A stretch of 64,000 nucleotides of DNA from Metabacillus litoralis (GCF_020524045.1 NZ_JAIVKL010000007.1:186001-250000), one strand, 5' to 3'. Positions 9,403 to 17,546 are shown, numbered from the stretch's first letter. Numbers and translations: made by a program. Notes: generated by a model not told the origin, from the letters alone.

Positions 9403-10293
9403 ATGATAGAGAAAATTTTTTCAAGTAAAAAAACAGTAGCAATTCTAGCGATTCTTTTAATATTAGTAGTAGCTTTATTTGTATATATGACAACAAGAAG
9501 TGAATTGGTTGCAAAAATTGGGGATAACTCCGTAACAAAGGATGACTTATATACATTTTTTGTTGAGCAAAATGGAGAAGCAGCTGTAGATTCAATGATC
9601 ACGAAAAATTTAATTGAACAAGAAGTGGAAAAAGAGAATATTACAGTTACACAAAAAGAAGTAGATACTGAGGTTAATGAGATCATAGCTTCTTATGGTG
9701 GAGAAGAAACCTTTAATCAAACATTAGCAACAAGTGGTTTAACGATAGAAGATGTTAAAGGAGATATAAAAACAAATCTTCAAATTGAAAAATTACTCAA
9801 ATCTCGTATAGAGATCACAGATGAAGAAATAAAGACATACTTCGATGAAAATAAACAATCCTTTGCAAAAACTAAGCAAGTGAAAGCAAGTCATATATTA
9901 GTAGAAGATGAAGAAACAGCGAAAGAAATCAAAGGCAAGCTTGATAATGGAGAAGATTTTGCAGAATTAGCTAAAGAATATTCAACAGATACTAGCTCAG
10001 CTGAAGCTGGTGGAGATTTGGGCTTCTTTGGTGAAGGTAGTATGGTTCCAGAATTTGAAGAAGCTGCTTTCTCAATGAAGGTTGATGAACTTAGTGATCC
10101 TGTTAAATCTGAATATGGTTACCACCTAATAAAAGTGACAGACGTACAGAAAGCGGAAGAAGCAACGATAGAAAATAGTAAAGAAGAAATACAATCCATT
10201 CTTTTTGATGAAAAACTGACAACTGAATATCCAACATGGCTAGAAGAAAAGAAAAAAGAATATAATGTAAAAAACTATCTCGTAACAGAATAA
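9403..10293 (+). CDS. Membrane-anchored parvulin peptidyl-prolyl isomerase (PrsA-like foldase)
   Basis: This 296-residue extracytoplasmic folding factor has one N-terminal membrane helix (about 12-29, [17 protein letters not shown]), a SurA/PrsA-like helical N domain, and a parvulin PpiC domain around 160-255 ([13 protein letters not shown] ... [19 protein letters not shown] ... YGYHLIKV). It would assist proteins after secretion at the outer face of the membrane. Canonical PrsA is a lipoprotein with a lipobox cysteine; no cysteine is present near this N terminus, so it is anchored by the helix instead. It sits just behind the two-component operon but after a terminator. The start follows GAAGGAGCTTTTTAA. 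Confidence 0.88.
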   Translation: MIEKIFSSKKTVAILAILLILVVALFVYMTTRSELVAKIGDNSVTKDDLYTFFVEQNGEAAVDSMITKNLIEQEVEKENITVTQKEVDTEVNEIIASYGGEETFNQTLATSGLTIEDVKGDIKTNLQIEKLLKSRIEITDEEIKTYFDENKQSFAKTKQVKASHILVEDEETAKEIKGKLDNGEDFAELAKEYSTDTSSAEAGGDLGFFGEGSMVPEFEEAAFSMKVDELSDPVKSEYGYHLIKVTDVQKAEEATIENSKEEIQSILFDEKLTTEYPTWLEEKKKEYNVKNYLVTE

Positions 10294-10413
10294 GAGGTAA
10301 GAATTCTCTCAGCATTTAAATTGATGCTTACCTATTATCCTATGAAAATAATTGAAGTGTTTTTCTGTCATAGAAAGAGACTTATATTGAATACAGGTCC
10401 TGAATTAACAGTT

Positions 10414-10442
10414 GAGAACTCCTTTATAGGGGTTCTTTTTTT
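10414..10442 (+). terminator. Terminator downstream of the foldase
   Basis: GAACTCC-TTTATA-GGGGTTC is followed by TTTTTTT. The gap on to 10640 holds little else. TGGTATAAT at 10583-10591 is a plausible extended -10 box for trpB, and no T-box or attenuator-like leader is visible. Confidence 0.75.
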
Positions 10443-10639
10443 ATGTGTTCTTGATTAGTTTCAGCTCTTAAACGTCATTAGAAAGATTATAAATGTTAAT
10501 TAACTTTAGCTTCTAGATTCATGCGCTTGATCTTTCTTTATTATATTTAAATACAAATTTGTTAGAAAGGATGATCGTTAAATGGTATAATTTATTTATT
10601 CAGAATTTTTAGGTTTCATGTAAAGGGGAGAATATATAG

Positions 10640-11809
10640 ATGACGAATGAAACAGTAGAAAAAGGTTATTTTGGAGACTTTGGTGGTAGTTTTGTTCCAC
10701 CAGATTTAAAGAATGTACTAGGAGTTTTAGATGAGAATTTTGAAAAATATAAAAATGATCCTGAATTCATAGAAGAATTTAATTATTATATGAAAGAATA
10801 TATTGGACGTGAAAACCCCCTAACATTTGCTGAGAATTTATCTAAGCAAGTTGGTGGTGCGAAAATCTATTTAAAGCGAGAAGATTTAAACCATACCGGT
10901 GCACATAAAATTAATAATGCAATTGGTCAAATATTATTAGCTAAACGAATGGGTGCCACACGTATCATTGCAGAAACCGGTGCAGGTCAGCACGGAGTGG
11001 CAACTGCAACTGCATGCTCTATTATTGGTGGAATGGATTGCATCATTTATATGGGGAAAGTAGATACAGAAAGACAAGCTTTGAATGTATTTCGTATGGA
11101 GCTGTTAGGTGCAAAGGTCGTTGCTGTAGATAAAGGGCAAGGAAGATTAAAGGATGCTGTAGATGCTGCTTTAAATGATTTAGTTGAAAACTACGAAAGT
11201 ACATTTTATCTTCTAGGCTCAGCTGTTGGACCACATCCGTTTCCGACAATGGTTAAACACTTTCAATCAATTATAAGTGAGGAATCCAAAAGACAAATAC
11301 TAGAAAAAGAAGGTAAGCTACCAAAAGCGGTTGTTGCATGTGCTGGAGGTGGTAGCAACGCGATCGGAGCCTTTGCACATTATATTGAAGAAGAGTCAGT
11401 AAGATTAATAGGGGTCGAGCCAGCAGAAGCACCTTCTTTGACAGAAGGTGTTCCAGCTATCATTCACGGATTTAAATGTTTAACCCTTTTAGATGAAAAT
11501 GGTGAACCTAAACCAACATACTCCATTGCAGCAGGTTTAGATTACCCAGGTGTTGGACCTGAACATAGCTACTTAAAAACAACAAAACGTGCAGAGTATG
11601 TAACAGTAACAGGGCAAGAAGCACTTGAAGCATTTCAGCTTTTATCAAAAATAGAAGGAATCATTCCAGCTTTAGAAAGCTCACATGCGATTGCGTATGC
11701 TATAAAATTAGCAGGTGAATTAAATCAAGAAGATTCAATCATTGTTAATCTATCTGGTAGAGGAGACAAAGACGTAGAACAAGTTTTTAACATGCTTCAA
11801 ACGGAATAA
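10640..11809 (+). CDS. trpB: Tryptophan synthase beta chain, stand-alone copy
   Basis: This 389-residue PLP enzyme condenses indole and serine into tryptophan. The PLP lysine is Lys90 in HTGAHKINNA, the catalytic glutamate is Glu112 in AETGAGQHG, the phosphate-binding loop is GGGSNAIG and the pyridine-contacting serine is in NLSGRGDKD. The protein is full length for TrpB1-type chains. No trpA, trpC, trpF or other trp gene is adjacent, unlike the usual trp operon, so this is either a relocated or an additional TrpB, perhaps acting as an indole-salvage enzyme. The site AAAGGGGAG precedes the ATG. It is a single-gene unit with its own terminator. Confidence 0.92.
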   Translation: MTNETVEKGYFGDFGGSFVPPDLKNVLGVLDENFEKYKNDPEFIEEFNYYMKEYIGRENPLTFAENLSKQVGGAKIYLKREDLNHTGAHKINNAIGQILLAKRMGATRIIAETGAGQHGVATATACSIIGGMDCIIYMGKVDTERQALNVFRMELLGAKVVAVDKGQGRLKDAVDAALNDLVENYESTFYLLGSAVGPHPFPTMVKHFQSIISEESKRQILEKEGKLPKAVVACAGGGSNAIGAFAHYIEEESVRLIGVEPAEAPSLTEGVPAIIHGFKCLTLLDENGEPKPTYSIAAGLDYPGVGPEHSYLKTTKRAEYVTVTGQEALEAFQLLSKIEGIIPALESSHAIAYAIKLAGELNQEDSIIVNLSGRGDKDVEQVFNMLQTE

Positions 11810-11821
11810 CGCAAAAAATAT

Positions 11822-11869
11822 AATGTATAAAAGAAGGTCAATATCGGCCTTTTTTTATACATTTTTTTT
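11822..11869 (+). terminator. Terminator after trpB
   Basis: A long hairpin (AATGTATAAAAGAAGGTC pairing imperfectly with GGCCTTTTTTTATACATT) is followed by a T run. Confidence 0.85.
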
Positions 11870-11945
11870 GACTCAATATTGATTGTAAGTAACGAATGGC
11901 TTTCAATAGCCAATAATTTTTATTGAATTTGTTATATTTTTCTCA

Positions 11946-11963
11946 TTGTGAGGTTTATCACAT
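11946..11963 (+). promoter_or_regulatory. CRP/FNR- or Rex-type operator upstream of adhP
   Basis: TTGTGA-GGTTTA-TCACAT fits both the Fnr pattern TGTGA-N6-TCACA and the redox repressor Rex pattern TTGTGA-N6-TCACAA. It lies about 80 bp before the alcohol dehydrogenase start. An Fnr homologue is encoded 4.5 kb downstream, and fermentative alcohol dehydrogenases are classic Rex/Fnr targets, so anaerobic or redox control is likely. Confidence 0.65.
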
Positions 11964-12040
11964 CATAATTAGCTTTTCCCTATTAATCTATAGATAAGAA
12001 AACTTTGTTTCACTGAAAATATGACTTAGGGGGAAGTAAA

Positions 12041-13057
12041 ATGAAAGCAGCTGTTGTGAAAGAGTTTAAAAAATCATTAGTTGTTCAAGAAATAGAAAAG
12101 CCACAAATAGGATACGGAGAAGTTCTTGTCAAAATGAAAGCTTGTGGGGTATGTCATACAGACTTACATGCAGCACACGGAGATTGGCCAGTAAAACCGA
12201 AGCTTCCATTAGTTCCAGGTCATGAAGGAGTAGGAATTGTAACAGAAGTAGGAGAAGGTATTACACATGTAAAAATTGGTGATCGTGTTGGTGTGCCTTG
12301 GTTGTATTCAGCTTGTGGTCAATGTGAATATTGTTTAAGTGGTAAAGAAACCCTGTGTGAATCACAGCAAAACTCAGGCTACTCTGTTGACGGGGGGTAT
12401 GCTGAATACTGTAAAGCAGATGCAAATTACATTGTGAAAATTCCTGATCAATTAACATATGAAGAAGCAGCACCCATTTTTTGTGCTGGTGTAACAACAT
12501 ATAAAGCGTTAAAGGTTTCTGGTGTTAAACCTGGGGAATGGGTTGCAATCTATGGAGTTGGTGGTCTTGGGCATGTTGCTGTTCAATATGCAAAAGCAAT
12601 GGGAATGAATGTAGTAGCTGTTGATTTAGGAGAGGTGAAACTTCAATTAGCTAAGGAATTAGGTGCAGATTTAATTGTTAATCCTAATGAAGAAGATCCA
12701 GACCAATTTATTAAATCACATATTCAGGGTGTGCACGGGGCAGTTGTAACAGCTGTATCTAAGCCTGCATTTCAAGCAGCATTTCAATCTGTTCGAAGAG
12801 GAGGTACTTGTGTACTTGTCGGATTACCTCCAGAGGAAATGCCGATTCCAATTTTTGATACTGTATTAGGTGGTATTAGTATTATTGGTTCAATTGTTGG
12901 TACTAGAAAGGATCTTCAAGAAGCACTTGAGTTCGCTGCAACAGGAAAAGTTAAAACAATCATTGAAGTCCAGCCTCTAGAGAAGATTAATGAAGTTTTT
13001 GATCGTATGATAAACGGAGATATTAACGGTCGTATTGTTTTGAGTTTAGAAGATTAA
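12041..13057 (+). CDS. adhP: Zinc-dependent alcohol dehydrogenase
   Basis: This 338-residue cytosolic medium-chain dehydrogenase interconverts primary alcohols and aldehydes with NAD(H). Catalytic zinc ligands are Cys38 (CGVCHTD), His61 (GHEGVG) and a cysteine near 148 ([11 protein letters not shown]). The structural zinc loop is the four-cysteine [15 protein letters not shown]. The nucleotide fold [17 protein letters not shown] is intact and is followed by an Asp (VDLG), which points to NAD. It closely resembles AdhP/AdhT of Bacillus and Geobacillus. It follows AGGGGGAAGTAAA and appears monocistronic, with a palindromic redox operator upstream. Confidence 0.93.
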   Translation: MKAAVVKEFKKSLVVQEIEKPQIGYGEVLVKMKACGVCHTDLHAAHGDWPVKPKLPLVPGHEGVGIVTEVGEGITHVKIGDRVGVPWLYSACGQCEYCLSGKETLCESQQNSGYSVDGGYAEYCKADANYIVKIPDQLTYEEAAPIFCAGVTTYKALKVSGVKPGEWVAIYGVGGLGHVAVQYAKAMGMNVVAVDLGEVKLQLAKELGADLIVNPNEEDPDQFIKSHIQGVHGAVVTAVSKPAFQAAFQSVRRGGTCVLVGLPPEEMPIPIFDTVLGGISIIGSIVGTRKDLQEALEFAATGKVKTIIEVQPLEKINEVFDRMINGDINGRIVLSLED

Positions 13058-13076
13058 GAATAAATTAACATTTGAT

Positions 13077-13119
13077 AACTTACCATTGAATTTCATTTAG
13101 TGGTAAGTTAGCTATTTTT
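13077..13119 (+). terminator. Probable terminator after adhP
   Basis: AACTTACCA pairs with TGGTAAGTT across a 15-base loop, followed by AGCTATTTTTAG. The long loop and interrupted T run make it moderate. Confidence 0.6.
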
Positions 13120-13224
13120 AGTAATAACTATTCAATACCTTTTGAACATGTTTTTAAAATAGTAAAATAGCGTATTTTCTTCAGCTGTCCTATCACAAAA
13201 TGACTCCAATACTTTTTTCCAATG

Positions 13225-13407
13225 GGCTCTGTTAAACTTTGTTGTTGATTTCCGTTACAGGCATTCGCTTTCCGCGGGCGGTCCGGGAGCCTCCTCGGCG
13301 CAAGCGCCTGTGGGGTCTCCCTTTGACACGCTCCTCCCGCAGGAGTCTCATGCCTTTCACTCCAATCAACAAAGTGCTAAAAATCAACATTAAGCTTTAA
13401 CATTGCC
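13225..13407 (+). mobile_element. Family A MITE-like repeat, copy 2 (type copy)
   Basis: This 183-bp element is the best-preserved family A copy. The left end GGCTCTGTTAAACTTTG and the inward-reading right end GGCAATGTTAAAGCTTA form an imperfect terminal repeat. An inner inverted repeat (GTTGATT ... AGGCAT) brackets a GC-rich core with GGCGCAAGCGCC. It is flanked by a perfect 8-bp direct repeat TTCCAATG (13217-13224 and 13408-13415). No gene lies inside. Confidence 0.88.
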
Positions 13408-13438
13408 TTCCAATGAATAATCAACAAAGGTGGATCAC

Positions 13439-14080
13439 ATGAATAGCCAAATCAAACAAGAACAAGTAATAACCCATATTATTGAAGAGTATGAAAATGA
13501 GTTGAAAGAAATTTCAATGTATCTCCATGAAGAAATTGCTCAAAATTTATATGCGGTTTTTAATCATTTGCAATTTCTACAACAGCATATGGATAAGGTA
13601 GATAGAATGACAATAAATAACATGATAAAATTAACAAAGAAAACAATCGAAGATACGAGGCAACTATCAACGCAAATTCATCCATTCTTTCATAAAGGAC
13701 TTGATGGTGCATTAGCCACATTTATTGCTGATACTAGAAAAAATGAACGAATTGAAATAAAGTATGTAAATGATAACGAATCAAAAAGGATACCGTTATT
13801 TACAGAATTAATGATCTATCGAATCGTAAAGGACATCATTACAACTTATAATGATCATTGTAGAGTTCAAAAGATACTTGTTGAAACAATATGGGGGAAA
13901 GAACTCCACATAAAAATAGATATAGAAGAAATTGAAAAAACAACAATAAATAAAGATGGATTTTCTTTGTTATATCAAGGGGTTGAGCAAAGAATCATGC
14001 TATTAGATGGAAGAGTTGATATGATAAATTTAAGTGAAACGCAAACAGTCATAAATCTTATTATTCCGAATGTGAGGTGA
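13439..14080 (+). CDS. Small DegS/NreB-like histidine kinase with a degenerate ATPase region
   Basis: This 213-residue protein has a HisKA_3-like dimerisation segment, YLHEEIAQNLYAVFNHLQF, resembling the LHDxIGQxL phosphorylation box of NarL-linked kinases, with its histidine at about residue 29. The expected ATPase motifs are not recognisable: EALTN and DxGxG are missing, and the N-box position reads IVKDIITTYNDHC. It may therefore be a phosphotransfer or regulatory partner rather than an active kinase. AAAGGTGG fits the ATG at 13439 better than the in-frame GTG at 13430, which lies inside that site. It is coupled to the response regulator gene that follows, whose GTG option overlaps its stop codon. 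Confidence 0.7.
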   Translation: MNSQIKQEQVITHIIEEYENELKEISMYLHEEIAQNLYAVFNHLQFLQQHMDKVDRMTINNMIKLTKKTIEDTRQLSTQIHPFFHKGLDGALATFIADTRKNERIEIKYVNDNESKRIPLFTELMIYRIVKDIITTYNDHCRVQKILVETIWGKELHIKIDIEEIEKTTINKDGFSLLYQGVEQRIMLLDGRVDMINLSETQTVINLIIPNVR

Positions 14081-14085
14081 AAGAG

Positions 14086-14745
14086 TTGATAACATCAATA
14101 TTACTAGTTGATGATCATGCAGTTGTTCGAACTGGGTTAAAAATGTTATTAAATGATTTAAACGATATGGAAGTAGTCGGTGAAGCCTCTGAAGGAGAAG
14201 AAGCAATAAAGAAGGTAGAAGAGCTTCAGCCGAAAGTTGTATTAATGGACCTTAGCATGCCACATGGAAAAGACGGACTATCAGCGACAGTTGAAATAAA
14301 AAAACGATGGCCAGAGGTTCAAATTTTAATTTTAACCATGCATGATGATGAGGAATATCTATTTCGTGTTATTCAAGCGGGAGCATCAGGCTGCATTTTA
14401 AAAAGTGCTCTTCATCATGAACTCATTCATGCGATTTCGGTTGTTGCAGAAGGCTCAGCTTATTTGTATCCTACTGCAACAAAGAAATTAATGGAAGACT
14501 ATTTAGAGCGTATGAAAAGTGGAAAAGATGCTGACACATATTCTTTACTATCAGATCGTGAAAAAGAAGTATTAACTTTAATAGCTAAAGGTTTTTCAAA
14601 TAAAGAAATAGGCGAGAAACTTGTTATCAGTGTGAAAACAGTTGAAAATCATAAATCAAATATTATGGAAAAATTAAAATTAAAAACAAGGCCAGAGCTT
14701 GTTGAGTATGCGTTAAAAAAGGGATTATTAGGTTATGGAATATAG
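14086..14745 (+). CDS. NarL/FixJ-type response regulator (NreC/DegU-like)
   Basis: This is a receiver domain with phosphoryl acceptor Asp55 in VLMDLSMP, followed by a LuxR-type helix-turn-helix (LLSDREKEVLTLIAKGFSNKEIGEKLVISVKTVENHKSNI). The start is placed at TTG 14086, which is well spaced from GAGGTGA and gives the usual N terminus ITSILLVDDHAVVR. A GTG at 14077 is the longer alternative and overlaps the previous stop. It sits between two kinase-like genes in a three-gene overlapping operon. Palindromes of the NreC type lie upstream of fnr just downstream of this operon, so an oxygen or nitrate role like NreC is plausible but unproven. Confidence 0.88.
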   Translation: MITSILLVDDHAVVRTGLKMLLNDLNDMEVVGEASEGEEAIKKVEELQPKVVLMDLSMPHGKDGLSATVEIKKRWPEVQILILTMHDDEEYLFRVIQAGASGCILKSALHHELIHAISVVAEGSAYLYPTATKKLMEDYLERMKSGKDADTYSLLSDREKEVLTLIAKGFSNKEIGEKLVISVKTVENHKSNIMEKLKLKTRPELVEYALKKGLLGYGI

Positions 14746-16129
14746 CAAGCCGATCAATACGTCTATAGAAAGGGAACATAACTTACAGATGGTGAAAAAA
14801 GAGAATAATCCACTGATTATTGTTAATGAAAATGGAAAGATTGAATCATTAAACAAAGCTGCTGAAAAGCTACTTGGATATCAATCAATTGAAATTAAAA
14901 ACAAAGAAGTATCCTCTATTTTTACTCATATAAATAGTAAAGAATTAATGAATTCAATAGAAAAAGTGATTGAAACAAATGTAAGCCTAGAAAATAAAAA
15001 ACAAAGATCTGTGAAAATCTACACCGAGTTAGTTGAAATAATTGGTCAATCACTTTTCTTTATTTCCATAGAAGAAAAAATTGATCATGAGCAATATTTT
15101 CAAAAAATAGAAAGTGAGCTACAAGAATCTTTATCTGAACTGATTGATTTGAAATTCGCCTTAGACGAATCATCGATTGTCGCTATTACAAATTCAAAGG
15201 GTATTATTACATATGTTAATGAAACGTTTTGTACGATTTCTAAATATACAAATGAGGAATTAATCGGCAATAGTCACAAAATTATCAATTCTGGTTACCA
15301 TTCTAAGGAGTTTTTCAGAGATATATGGAAAACAATATCATCTGGTAAGGTATGGAAGGGTGAAATAAGAAATAAAGCGAAAGATGATACTTATTACTGG
15401 GTAGATACAACGATTGTTCCGTTTTTAGATAAGAAGGGTAAACCATATCAATATTTAGCTATTCGAAATGAGGTTACCGCTCGTAAACGAGCAGAAGAAG
15501 AATTGCAAAGAATGATGTCAAAGTTAATCGGTATCCAGGAAGAAGAAAGAAAGAATATTTCTAGAGAACTGCATGATGGGATTGGTCAAAACCTATACAG
15601 TCTTCTTATCATGATCAATCGCTTAAGAACAAATTCATCTCCTGAAATAATTGAACAGTTAGAAATGGAGATTTCTACAATTATAGAAGAAATTAGACAA
15701 ATTTCTTGGCAGTTAAGACCGTCTATTCTCGATGATCTAGGGTTAGTTCCTGCCATACGTTCATTTGTAAACAAGTTTTCTGAGCATTATGGTTTTAAGA
15801 CAAATTTCACCTATAAATTACAAAAACGACTTCCAACTGAAGTTGAAACTAGTATATACAGAATTATTCAAGAAGCTATGACAAACATAAGGAAGTACGC
15901 AGAAACCAAAGAGATTTTCCTATCATTATCTGAAGAAGAAGACTATTTACTTGTACAAATTGTAGATGATGGAATCGGCTTTGATCCAACTATCAAAAGA
16001 AACGGTGTAGGGCTATTTAGTATGGAAGAAAGAGCCCGTTCAATAAGGGCGAAAATCGATATTCAATCAAAAATAAATGAGGGAACAACAATAGTAGTAA
16101 AAGTTCCTTTTCATAAGGCTCTTTTCTGA
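14735..16129 (+). CDS. Cytosolic PAS-PAS histidine kinase (HisKA_3)
   Basis: This 464-residue soluble kinase has two PAS domains (about 20-120 and 145-250, the second with TYYWVDTTIVPFLDKKGKPYQYLAIRNE), then the phosphorylation box SRELHDGIGQNLYSLL and an ATPase domain (EAMTNIRKYAE, DDGIGFDP, GVGLFSMEERA). It should phosphorylate the NarL-type regulator it overlaps by 11 bases. The layout resembles NreB, but the four-cysteine iron-sulfur motif of NreB is absent; only one PAS cysteine is seen. The last codons and the stop come from an inserted family B repeat that starts at 16117. Without the insert the frame would continue to a TAA further on, so the original C terminus differed. Confidence 0.9.
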   Translation: MEYSKPINTSIEREHNLQMVKKENNPLIIVNENGKIESLNKAAEKLLGYQSIEIKNKEVSSIFTHINSKELMNSIEKVIETNVSLENKKQRSVKIYTELVEIIGQSLFFISIEEKIDHEQYFQKIESELQESLSELIDLKFALDESSIVAITNSKGIITYVNETFCTISKYTNEELIGNSHKIINSGYHSKEFFRDIWKTISSGKVWKGEIRNKAKDDTYYWVDTTIVPFLDKKGKPYQYLAIRNEVTARKRAEEELQRMMSKLIGIQEEERKNISRELHDGIGQNLYSLLIMINRLRTNSSPEIIEQLEMEISTIIEEIRQISWQLRPSILDDLGLVPAIRSFVNKFSEHYGFKTNFTYKLQKRLPTEVETSIYRIIQEAMTNIRKYAETKEIFLSLSEEEDYLLVQIVDDGIGFDPTIKRNGVGLFSMEERARSIRAKIDIQSKINEGTTIVVKVPFHKALF

Positions 16130-16275
16130 ACGATTGTTGCTTTGTAACCAAAATTTGAGGGAAAATAGTGTTTTTCACTATAAGTGTACTATATTATGAA
16201 GAAAAGATATCATAGACTTAATACAGTGATGATTGGTTCGGGTATTTAAAAGCAACAAAGTTTGAGAAAACAGCT
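16117..16275 (+). mobile_element. Family B MITE-like repeat, copy 1
   Basis: This 159-bp element has the left end GGCTCTTTTCTGAACGATTG and the right end reading inward AGCTGTTTTCTCAAACTTTG, which are imperfect terminal inverted repeats. The direct repeat TTTCATAA flanks it on both sides (16109-16116 and 16276-16283). It inserted in the 3' end of the kinase gene, between coding sequence and terminator. It is highly similar, in inverted orientation, to the copy at 30865-31026. Confidence 0.87.
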
Positions 16276-16290
16276 TTTCATAATTATGAA

Positions 16291-16329
16291 GAAGAGCATC
16301 AGATCTAAAATCTGGTTGCTCTTTTTTAT
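16291..16329 (+). terminator. Terminator of the two-component operon
   Basis: AAGAGCATCAGAT pairs with ATCTGGTTGCTCT and is followed by a T run. The family B insertion now separates it from the kinase stop codon by about 160 bp. Confidence 0.8.
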
Positions 16330-16409
16330 ATGCAAAGTAATTTCGAGTACTAACATAACAAGTAAAACGACTAGGATGAAATGCCACAATTTCATGCTTT
16401 TATACATAA

Positions 16410-16446
16410 TAGGGGATATTCCCTAAAGAAATAAGGGAATTCCCTG
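16410..16446 (+). promoter_or_regulatory. Two GGG/CCC palindromes resembling NreC boxes, upstream of fnr
   Basis: Site 1 is TAGGGGATATTCCCTA at 16410-16425. Site 2 is AGGGAATTCCCT at 16434-16445, a perfect palindrome. Their centres are 22 bp apart, two helical turns, as expected for cooperative binding on one face. Both match the AGGG-N4/N6-CCCT theme of staphylococcal NreC boxes. They lie 60-100 bp before fnr and behind an NreC-like regulator operon. Confidence 0.55.
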
Positions 16447-16506
16447 ATAACAATTTTTGTATTTATTTTCTACAATGAAGATAAGATAAAAATTTATGAT
16501 TTTGGG

Positions 16507-17238
16507 ATGTGGATGAAAATGCCAACAACTATAAACCGAAAAACAAATCAAAAGGTAGCAAATACTAATATTTTTTCAATAGATAGCATGAACTCTTTAA
16601 GAAATAAAATGAAAAAAATTACTGTAAAGAACGAGGATCATTTATATTATGAGGGAGATAAGGTTGATAAGCTTTATTATTTAATTGAGGGAACCATTAC
16701 TTTATATAAAAGTACAGAAGATGGAAAAGTATTAACATTAAATTATTATGAAGCTGATGATCTGTTTGGTGAGTATCATGCAAACGAGCGTGGAGCTATG
16801 GAGAATGCCAAAGCACAGGGTGATTCAGTGATCGGTATCATAGATAAAGAGGATATTGAGATGCTGATTTGGCAAAATCGTCAATTTTCTTTAGAATTTA
16901 CAAAATGGATTAGCTTCACACAACAGCTTACACAAACAAAGCTTCGTGATTTAATGTTTTTTGGAAAGAATGGAGCACTTGCATCAGTAATTATTCGAAT
17001 GACTAATACGTATGGTGTTCAAAAGGGTGATGTGTGGGAAATTTCAAAGAAATTCACACATGATGAAATTGCTTGTTTAATAGGTACACCAAGAGAAACG
17101 GTCACACGTATGCTGAATCAATTAAAAAAAGACGGACTTATTGATAATCAAAAAGGTTTTATAACGGTTTATGATCTTCAGGGTCTTCGTCAAATCTGTC
17201 GTTGTGAATCTTGTCCATTACAGGTTTGTCGACTTTAA
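16507..17238 (+). CDS. fnr: CRP/FNR family oxygen-responsive regulator
   Basis: This 243-residue regulator has a cyclic-nucleotide-binding-like beta roll (about 35-150), a dimer helix and a helix-turn-helix with the recognition segment IGTPRETVTRMLNQLKK. The C-terminal cluster CESCPLQVC matches the three cysteines that bind the 4Fe-4S cluster in Bacillus subtilis Fnr, and the aspartate ligand equivalent is in TKLRDLMFFGKNG. It should activate anaerobic genes when oxygen is absent. Start codons at 16507, 16513 and 16519 are all possible; the best-spaced one is uncertain. Candidate target palindromes occur before adhP and before the oxidase/cupin genes. Confidence 0.88.
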   Translation: MWMKMPTTINRKTNQKVANTNIFSIDSMNSLRNKMKKITVKNEDHLYYEGDKVDKLYYLIEGTITLYKSTEDGKVLTLNYYEADDLFGEYHANERGAMENAKAQGDSVIGIIDKEDIEMLIWQNRQFSLEFTKWISFTQQLTQTKLRDLMFFGKNGALASVIIRMTNTYGVQKGDVWEISKKFTHDEIACLIGTPRETVTRMLNQLKKDGLIDNQKGFITVYDLQGLRQICRCESCPLQVCRL

Positions 17239-17280
17239 AGAATAGACATAAAGATTGATTCTATAATAGAAGGACTTAGA

Positions 17281-17470
17281 TTTGTGTGTAAACTTTGTTG
17301 CTTTATAACAAATATTGTGATGGTTGATTTTCGCTACAGGTTGCTCGCTTTCCGCGGGGCGTGCGGTGAGCTTCCTCGGCGCAAGCGCCTGTGGGATCTC
17401 ACCTGTCCCGCTGCTCCCGCAGGAGTCTCGCACCTTCCGCTAAAATCAACTATAAATAGTTTTGCTCATT
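17281..17470 (+). mobile_element. Family A-related repeat, copy 3 (divergent)
   Basis: A core bounded by GTTGATTTTCGCTACAGG (from 17323) and its imperfect complement ending AAAATCAAC (17450) carries the same GC-rich block (TTTCCGCGGGG ... GGCGCAAGCGCC ... CCCGCAGGAGTCTC). The outer ends AAACTTTGTTGCTT and AGTTTTGCTCATT resemble family B ends. No clean target duplication was found, so the outer limits are approximate. Confidence 0.7.
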
Positions 17471-17498
17471 AAGTATATTCATCCTAGGAAATGTCATG

Positions 17499-17546
17499 CA
17501 CTTAAAAGCGCTGTTGAATTCATAATCAACAGCGCTTTTTTAAGTG
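17499..17546. terminator. Bidirectional terminator between fnr and the oxidase operon
   Basis: A long stem, CACTTAAAAGCGCTGTTGA with TCAACAGCGCTTTTTTAAGTG around ATTCATAA, has A/T tails on both sides. It can serve fnr on the + strand and the oxidase operon on the - strand. Confidence 0.85.

Noticed and set aside
10443-10640. T-box or trp attenuator before trpB
   Set aside because: No T-box core, specifier stem or terminator/antiterminator pair was found in the leader.
17284-17472. Small open frame after fnr
   Set aside because: It is the GC-rich repeat core read in one frame; similar frames appear in each copy.
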